DNA of 64,000 bases from NCBI GenBank assembly GCA_016288205.1, contig JAEEYO010000014.1, positions 1 to 64,000 on the forward strand, in the 5' to 3' direction. Below the pieces are notes generated by a model that saw nothing but the letters and a program-made list of their open reading frames with translations, ran no database searches and was not told the DNA's origin. A program made the position numbers and the translations under genes. The stretch comes from Treponema sp. (GTDB taxonomy: Bacteria > Spirochaetota > Spirochaetia > Treponematales > Treponemataceae). Shown piece after piece: positions 59,016-64,000 of the stretch. The stretch's first letter is position 1. Every line of letters starts with the position of its first letter.

Positions 59016-60926
59016 CTATCTTTGTTTTTTGAACTTTGTCTTTTCAATCTGCTTTTCTTTTGAGAGTTCTTTCAGCATTTCTTTTTTCTCGTTTTCCTTC
59101 TGAACCTTTTTGCTTTCGCTTGTGTCCCATGAGACTTCAACCGAGCGATGCTCTATTCCGGGAATTCTCTGGAAAGTGAGACAGGTCGCCGCATGCACGG
59201 TGATTCCACGGTTTCTTGAGACGTAACCCACGATCGGATCTCCGGGCTTGGGGTCGCAGCATTTTGCTATGGTCACGAGGAAATTCGTTGTGTCACCGAT
59301 TCTGATTCTTCCTGTGAACGTACTTTCAGCGACTTTCTTTTTTCTGTGCCGTCCCTCAATGGCCCTCTGTTCCGCGACTTGCTGTGAGTGCAGGGTGTTT
59401 GCGGCAATCTCGGCATCTCTTTTTGCAAGGGCCTCCCTGTCGATGTATGTGGGGTCGTTCGCAATGAGCCATGAGTGAATCTTCTGCCTTGCCTTTGAGG
59501 TCTTCACGGATTTGAGCTGTGCCTGCGTGGGATGAGCCTGGGGATTCGTGAGGATTTCCACAATCTGAGTGTTCTTAAGCTCCGCGCTCAACGGGATGAT
59601 TTTTCCGTCCGCCTTTGCTCCCACGATTTTTTCACCCACGGCCGAGTGAATTGCATAGGCAAAATCAATTGCGTTCGCACCGGTCGGCAGCTCCTTCACG
59701 TCACCTTTCGGAGTGAACACATAGATTGAGTCTCCCAGAAGCTCGTTCTTAAGCTCGGTGAAAAATGCCTCGTCGTTCAGCTTTTCCGCCCTGAGTTCCC
59801 TGAGCTGATTGAAGATGCTCAAATCCTCCGCGCGAACCATGTCCTTGTTGGTTCCCTTTTTGTAGAGCCAGTGGGACGCGACTCCATGCTCGGCCACATT
59901 GTGCATCTCGACCGTGCGTATCTGAATCTCAAGGGGCTTTCCCTCGCAGATTACGGTCGTGTGCAGGGACTGATATCCGTTGGCTTTCGGCATGGCGATG
60001 TAGTCCTTGAACCTACCGTCCATGGGTTTCCAGAGCGAGTGCACGATTCCAATCAGCGTGTAACATTCGGCCTCGGTCTTGCAGATTACGCGCATGGCAA
60101 GCAGGTCGAACATCTCTCCGGCATCCTTGTTGCGCTTTCTCATCTTCTGGTAGATTGAATAAAAATGTTTCGCCCGGTACGAGATTGTGACCTCAATCCC
60201 TTGTTTCGCCGCGGACGCATGGATTTTTTTTACGGCCCGCTCCAGGTACTCCTGCCTCTCGTCTTTTTTTTGCGCGACGATTGTCTTAATCTGCTGGAAT
60301 GCGTCGGGGTTGGAATATTTCAGGCTTAGGTCCTCAAGCTCGTTTTTTACGTCGTTCATACCAAGGCGGCTTGCGAGAGGTGCCCAGATTTCAATTACCT
60401 CATAAGCGACGGCTTTCTGCGCTTCCGGGATGATGTTCCTGAGGTTTCTCATTCGGTCAAGGCGGTCGGCAAGTTTCACGAGGATTACGCGGATGTCGTC
60501 CACCATTGCGAAAAGCATTTTCCTGATTGCGTCGGACTGCTGCATGGATGAGCTTGAGATTTTGAGTCCCGTGATTTTTGAGGTCTCGCTGCAGATTGTG
60601 GCTACGTCCTTTCCGAATTTTTCTTCTATTTCAGGAAGACAGTCCGGGCTTACTTCGAGGATGTTGTGGAGGAGTCCTGAGCAGACTGTGTCGGTTCCAA
60701 GACGGCTCTGTGCCAGTATGCTTGCGACTCTCATGGGATGCAGGTAGTAGGGAAGTCCGCAGGTTCTTTGCAGGTTGCCGGTTTTTTCAATGAGATAGCT
60801 CCATGTGTCACGGATTTTTTTCTCGCTATCCGCCTCAGAGAATTCCGGGTATTCCTTGAAAAATGTGTCGATGAGAATCTGCGGGTCGGTAATGCTTTTG
60901 TTTGTCTCGAAGGTCTCTGTTTTCAT
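59016..60926 (-). CDS. rel: Rel/SpoT family (p)ppGpp synthetase with damaged hydrolase motif
   Basis: 636 residues. Order: HD hydrolase domain, synthetase, TGS (DSIYVFTPKGDVKELPTGAN) and a zinc-finger-type end (IAKCCDPKPGDPIVGYVSRN) without a clear ACT domain. The synthetase looks intact (MDGRFKDYIAMPKANGYQSL, with RFKD as in bifunctional Rel). In the hydrolase domain HP (63-64) and ADR (153-155) are present, but the HDxxED motif reads H87-N88-I-L-E91-V92, so the key Asp is Asn. Hydrolysis is probably lost or weak. ATG 60926 follows GGGGAGG. It would be a synthetase-dominant enzyme needing another hydrolase. Confidence 0.9.
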   Translation of the reverse strand: MKTETFETNKSITDPQILIDTFFKEYPEFSEADSEKKIRDTWSYLIEKTGNLQRTCGLPYYLHPMRVASILAQSRLGTDTVCSGLLHNILEVSPDCLPEIEEKFGKDVATICSETSKITGLKISSSSMQQSDAIRKMLFAMVDDIRVILVKLADRLDRMRNLRNIIPEAQKAVAYEVIEIWAPLASRLGMNDVKNELEDLSLKYSNPDAFQQIKTIVAQKKDERQEYLERAVKKIHASAAKQGIEVTISYRAKHFYSIYQKMRKRNKDAGEMFDLLAMRVICKTEAECYTLIGIVHSLWKPMDGRFKDYIAMPKANGYQSLHTTVICEGKPLEIQIRTVEMHNVAEHGVASHWLYKKGTNKDMVRAEDLSIFNQLRELRAEKLNDEAFFTELKNELLGDSIYVFTPKGDVKELPTGANAIDFAYAIHSAVGEKIVGAKADGKIIPLSAELKNTQIVEILTNPQAHPTQAQLKSVKTSKARQKIHSWLIANDPTYIDREALAKRDAEIAANTLHSQQVAEQRAIEGRHRKKKVAESTFTGRIRIGDTTNFLVTIAKCCDPKPGDPIVGYVSRNRGITVHAATCLTFQRIPGIEHRSVEVSWDTSESKKVQKENEKKEMLKELSKEKQIEKTKFKKQR

Positions 60927-60973
60927 TCTTTCCTCCCCACCATAAAATTGCGTTTGCCTAGTTTCCTGATAGG

Positions 60974-61003
60974 ATTTTAGCATGTTTTTTGACTGTGTGG
61001 CAA
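60974..61003 (-). promoter_or_regulatory. rel promoter
   Basis: Minus strand: TTGCCA (61003-60998), 18-bp spacer, TAAAAT (60979-60974). Confidence 0.6.
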
Positions 61004-61066
61004 GGGGTGGGGGATTGGGAATGGGGGTTCTTTCAGTGTTACTTTCTGATTACAACTTAGTTACTC

Positions 61067-61095
61067 TTAACATTTTGAGAAATCTGTGATATTAT
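61067..61095 (+). promoter_or_regulatory. hsdM promoter
   Basis: TTAACA (61067-61072), 17-bp spacer, TATTAT (61090-61095), ahead of ATG 61127. Confidence 0.65.
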
Positions 61096-61126
61096 CATGG
61101 ATAAGATTTAGTTTTTTGGAAAAAAA

Positions 61127-62653
61127 ATGATAACAGGTGAAATCAAGAACAAACTGGACAACCTTTGGGACGCGATGTGGTCAAATCAGATGACCAACCC
61201 TTGGATAGACATTCAGCAGATAACATACCTCATTTTTATAAAAATGCTGGACGACAACCAGATTAAAATAGAACGGAAAATAAACAGTCTTGTTGCGGCA
61301 GGCGTGGATGTAAATCTTGAAGATTATGACCTTCTTTTTAAGAACGGATTTTACATCAACGAGGAAGACAAAATCAACTGTTCCTATGCTGACCTTCGAT
61401 GGAGCGTTTTCAGCACCTGGGGCGACAACGGCAAAAAGTTTGACAATCTCAAGAACAATGTTTTTCCTTTCATCAAAAATCTTCACGGTGACAAAGTGAC
61501 TTCCTTTGCCAAGTACATGGAAAAAGCTGAATTTGCAATTTCAAATCCATATATCTTGGGCAAAATGATTGAAGCCCTGAGCGACCCGGACCTTGGATTC
61601 AATAAAACTGACATGATGGGTGACTGCTACGAATATCTGCTTTCAAAAATGGCAACCAGCGGTGACAACGGACAGTTCAGAACACCCCGCCACATAATTG
61701 ACATGATGGTAGAAATCGCAAAGCCAGGTCTTACAGACACAATTATTGACCCTGCAATGGGAACTGCGGGCTTCCTCAGCGAAAGTGCAAAATACATTCA
61801 GGAACACTACGCAAAGGAACTTACGAACAAAACAAACAACCAGCATTTTCACAATAAGATGTTCACGGGTTTTGACACCGACACCGACATGCTCCGAATC
61901 GGCTGTATGAACATGACATTGCACGGAGTGGAAAATCCTGTAATCAAATACAACAATTCCCTTGGTGAGGATTACGAGGAAAAAGATTCACACACACTTA
62001 TTCTTGCAAACCCACCGTTTAGCGGAAGCCTTGACCCAAGCACAGTTGCAAAATCACTTATCCAGATTTCCGGCGGAACAAAGAAAACTGAGCTTTTGTT
62101 CTTGAGTCTCTTTCTTCGTCTTCTTAAAACTGGCGGCCGTTGTGTAAGCATTATTCCTGTTGGCGTTTTGAACAACACAAATGACAAAGCTTATACAAAG
62201 CTTCGCAAGGAACTTGTAGAAAACCAGAAGCTCGAAGGCGTTATCTTTATGCCGGGCGGAGTTTTCTATCCATATTCTGGAGTTCAGACAGGCATCCTCA
62301 TTTTTACAAAAACAAATGCAGGCGGAACTGACAAAGTCTGGATGTACAACATGGAAAACGACGGTTACAGTCTGGACCAGAAGCGTGATCCGATTGAAGC
62401 AAACGACATTCCAGACATCATCAAGCGCTGGAATAATCTTGCTGCAGAAGCAGAACGTACCCACTACGAAAAATCATTCCTTGTAGACAAGCAGGAAATT
62501 GTTGATAACGATTATGTTTTCAGCTTTAACAAATATCAGAAAAAGCAGGTAGAAAAGAAAGAATACCGTCCTGTAAAAGAAATCTTTGCTTCAATCAATG
62601 AACTGGAAAAACAGTTTGGTCAGATTATGAATGAGTTGCAGGGGGAAATCTAG
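61127..62653 (+). CDS. hsdM: Type I restriction-modification DNA methyltransferase subunit (HsdM)
   Basis: 508 residues. Methylates adenine N6 in the target and forms the core with HsdS and HsdR. N-terminal HsdM helical bundle (ELWDAMW-like NLWDAMWSNQ, TYLIFIKMLDD), GQFRTPRHIIDMMVEIAKP, SAM-binding DPAMGTAGFL (near residues 207-216), and catalytic NPPF (near 293-296). A C-terminal helix (INELEKQFGQIMNEL) can contact HsdS. Start after GGAAAAAAA. The next gene begins 3 nt later. The full system (hsdS, hsdR) would lie to the right of the window. Confidence 0.93.
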   Translation: MITGEIKNKLDNLWDAMWSNQMTNPWIDIQQITYLIFIKMLDDNQIKIERKINSLVAAGVDVNLEDYDLLFKNGFYINEEDKINCSYADLRWSVFSTWGDNGKKFDNLKNNVFPFIKNLHGDKVTSFAKYMEKAEFAISNPYILGKMIEALSDPDLGFNKTDMMGDCYEYLLSKMATSGDNGQFRTPRHIIDMMVEIAKPGLTDTIIDPAMGTAGFLSESAKYIQEHYAKELTNKTNNQHFHNKMFTGFDTDTDMLRIGCMNMTLHGVENPVIKYNNSLGEDYEEKDSHTLILANPPFSGSLDPSTVAKSLIQISGGTKKTELLFLSLFLRLLKTGGRCVSIIPVGVLNNTNDKAYTKLRKELVENQKLEGVIFMPGGVFYPYSGVQTGILIFTKTNAGGTDKVWMYNMENDGYSLDQKRDPIEANDIPDIIKRWNNLAAEAERTHYEKSFLVDKQEIVDNDYVFSFNKYQKKQVEKKEYRPVKEIFASINELEKQFGQIMNELQGEI

Positions 62654-62656
62654 AAG

Positions 62657-64000
62657 ATGGAAAATCAGAACATAGAATATAAAAAAACATGGCGAGATGA
62701 ATACCTCAAATGGATTTGTGCCTTTGCAAATACTGAGGGCGGCAAGCTTTATATCGGCATAGACGACAATGGTAATGTTTGCGGTGTAGATGATCCGCAT
62801 AAGCTGAGCGAAGACATTCCGAACAAAATCCGCAATACAATGGGATTAATTTGTACGGTGAATCTTCTTAATAAAAACGGAATGGATTATTTTGAAATTA
62901 TCACAGAAAAATATCCGTTTCCTGTAAGTTATCACGGAAAATATTACAGACGGACTGGTTCAACAATGCAGGAAGTAAGCGGTGTTGAACTTGATAAGAT
63001 GATTCTATCTGTACAAGGCCGCACATGGGATTCTGTTCCAGTTCCACACATTTCGGTTGATGATTTGGAAAATGACGCAATTAAACTCTTTAAGAAAAAG
63101 GCGCTGGATTCCGGTCGTCTTGATGAAGTTGCTTTGAATGTATCAAACAAAACTCTTATTCAGAATCTTCATATTACAGAAGGAAAATATTTAACTCGCG
63201 CTTGTATGCTTGCCTTTCATCCCGACCCGGAAAAATGGGTAACTGGGGCATATGTTAAAGTCGCATATTTTGAAAACGATGCTGACATTTTGTATCAGGA
63301 TGAAATACACGGACCACTTATTTTGCAGGTAGAAAAGACAATGGACCTTATTTATTCAAAGTACATGAAGGCTTTGATTTCTTATGACGACATTTACAGA
63401 AAGGAAACTTTCTTTTTTCCAAGGGCGGCGTTTCGCGAACTGCTTTTGAACGCGGTAATTCATAAGGACTATCTTTCTACAACTCCAATTCAGATTCGCA
63501 TTTACAAAGATAAAATCCGCCTCTGGAATGACGGAGCCTTACCAAAAGAAGTCCCGGTTGAAGATTTGTATAAAGAGCATGTTTCAAAGCCCTGCAACCC
63601 GAACCTTGCAAACATATTTTTCAAATGCGGTATGATAGAAAGCTGGGCACGGGGCTTTAGCAAAATTACAAGATACTGCGAGGAAGAGAACGCAAAACTA
63701 CCTGTAATTGACCTTTCTCTCGGTGGTGTTACAGCCCGCTGTTTTGCTTCTGATAAATACCTGGCACTTATGAACGAACATCAAGAAACAGAAAATGTCC
63801 CTTTATCTCCCAAAATGTCTGATAAAATGTCCGATAAAATGTCCGATAAAGACAAATCCCGTTTGTCCATAGTGCTTGCCTATTTGCAAAGTTCAAAAAA
63901 CATTTCCAGCAGTAAAGCTGCAGAATTGCTGAATGTTGAAATAAAGACCGCAAACAGACTTCTTGTAAAGGCTGTGGAACTGGGAATACTGGATGCAAGT
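62657..64000 (+). CDS. AlbA_2/Schlafen-type ATP-binding protein, truncated at window end
   Basis: At least 448 residues, running off the right edge. IEYKKTWRDEYLKWICAFAN and GGKLYIGIDDNGNVCGVDD is the AlbA_2 (Schlafen-type) N-terminal domain. HVSKPCNPNLANIF and FKCGMIESWARGFSKI lie in the winged-helix/GHKL-like C-terminal half of this family, and an HTH follows a linker of MSDK repeats (12-nt tandem: ATGTCCGATAAA type). Such genes are often found between hsdM and hsdS/hsdR in type I loci, where they may regulate the system. ATG 62657 is 3 nt after hsdM, with GAAG as weak RBS. Confidence 0.8.
   Translation, partial: MENQNIEYKKTWRDEYLKWICAFANTEGGKLYIGIDDNGNVCGVDDPHKLSEDIPNKIRNTMGLICTVNLLNKNGMDYFEIITEKYPFPVSYHGKYYRRTGSTMQEVSGVELDKMILSVQGRTWDSVPVPHISVDDLENDAIKLFKKKALDSGRLDEVALNVSNKTLIQNLHITEGKYLTRACMLAFHPDPEKWVTGAYVKVAYFENDADILYQDEIHGPLILQVEKTMDLIYSKYMKALISYDDIYRKETFFFPRAAFRELLLNAVIHKDYLSTTPIQIRIYKDKIRLWNDGALPKEVPVEDLYKEHVSKPCNPNLANIFFKCGMIESWARGFSKITRYCEEENAKLPVIDLSLGGVTARCFASDKYLALMNEHQETENVPLSPKMSDKMSDKMSDKDKSRLSIVLAYLQSSKNISSSKAAELLNVEIKTANRLLVKAVELGILDAS

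Noticed and set aside
63790-63850. 12-nt tandem repeat near the right edge as a CRISPR or satellite
   Set aside because: It is in frame inside a coding region (MSDK linker) and has no spacers.

Overview
The window (about 47% GC by eye) looks like a host-associated spirochaete close to Treponema. The reasons are an EF-G with the AHIDSGKTT loop, many lipoproteins and formylglycine-generating-enzyme-like proteins, two tandem CNNM/TlyC-type CBS transporters, a FliG-C-like protein, a monomeric [FeFe] hydrogenase-like protein, and an anaerobe's set of sugar and amino-acid genes. No rRNA, tRNA, CRISPR array or intact insertion sequence was seen; the only mobile-element trace is the 3' end of an Rpn-type nuclease at the left edge.

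Layout. 0-14 kb is mostly core: purL, a thioredoxin-like lipoprotein, two overlapping CNNM proteins, a cytidylate-kinase-like ATPase, fruK, an alpha/beta hydrolase and tex. 14-26 kb is accessory: an ankyrin/transglutaminase fusion, secreted proteins and lipoproteins, an operon of zinc-ribbon/SAM/TM2 proteins, three proteins sharing one C-terminal HTH-like module, and a PBECR-like nuclease. In 17.4-24.4 kb five minus-strand promoters carry the same 17-bp interrupted palindrome where the -35 box should be, with a 21-22 bp gap to the -10 box. This looks like an undescribed local regulon.

26-37.6 kb holds a hydrogenase, a short FliG-like protein and a run of spirochaetal lipoproteins and outer-membrane-type proteins. 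37.7-40.5 kb is fusA and a RecA/KaiC-like ATPase. 40.6-42.7 kb is an AT-rich island. It starts with a complete type III toxin-antitoxin locus of the TenpIN type (promoter, tandem pseudoknot-forming RNA repeats, terminator, toxin) and continues with an XRE regulator, a 24-codon ORF coupled to a lipoprotein, and a VanZ-like protein. 42.8-61 kb returns to metabolism and translation: GH5 and GH27 glycosidases, cimA, lysA, ndk, gatCAB, an SDR and radical-SAM pair, and a Rel-family enzyme whose hydrolase motif is damaged. This stretch also has a GNAT/small-protein pair resembling a toxin-antitoxin and two candidate small RNAs. The right edge holds hsdM and a truncated AlbA_2/Schlafen-type protein, the start of a type I restriction locus.

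Two window-wide patterns stand out. First, at least five genes (purL, fruK, the hydrogenase gene, lysA, ndk) have the start codon exactly 6 nt after a good -10 box, and four of these also have a -35 at 17 bp. They should give leaderless mRNAs, while other genes have ordinary Shine-Dalgarno leaders. Second, many intergenic regions hold degenerate heptamer arrays (AAGTGGA, AAGATGA and relatives, or their complement).
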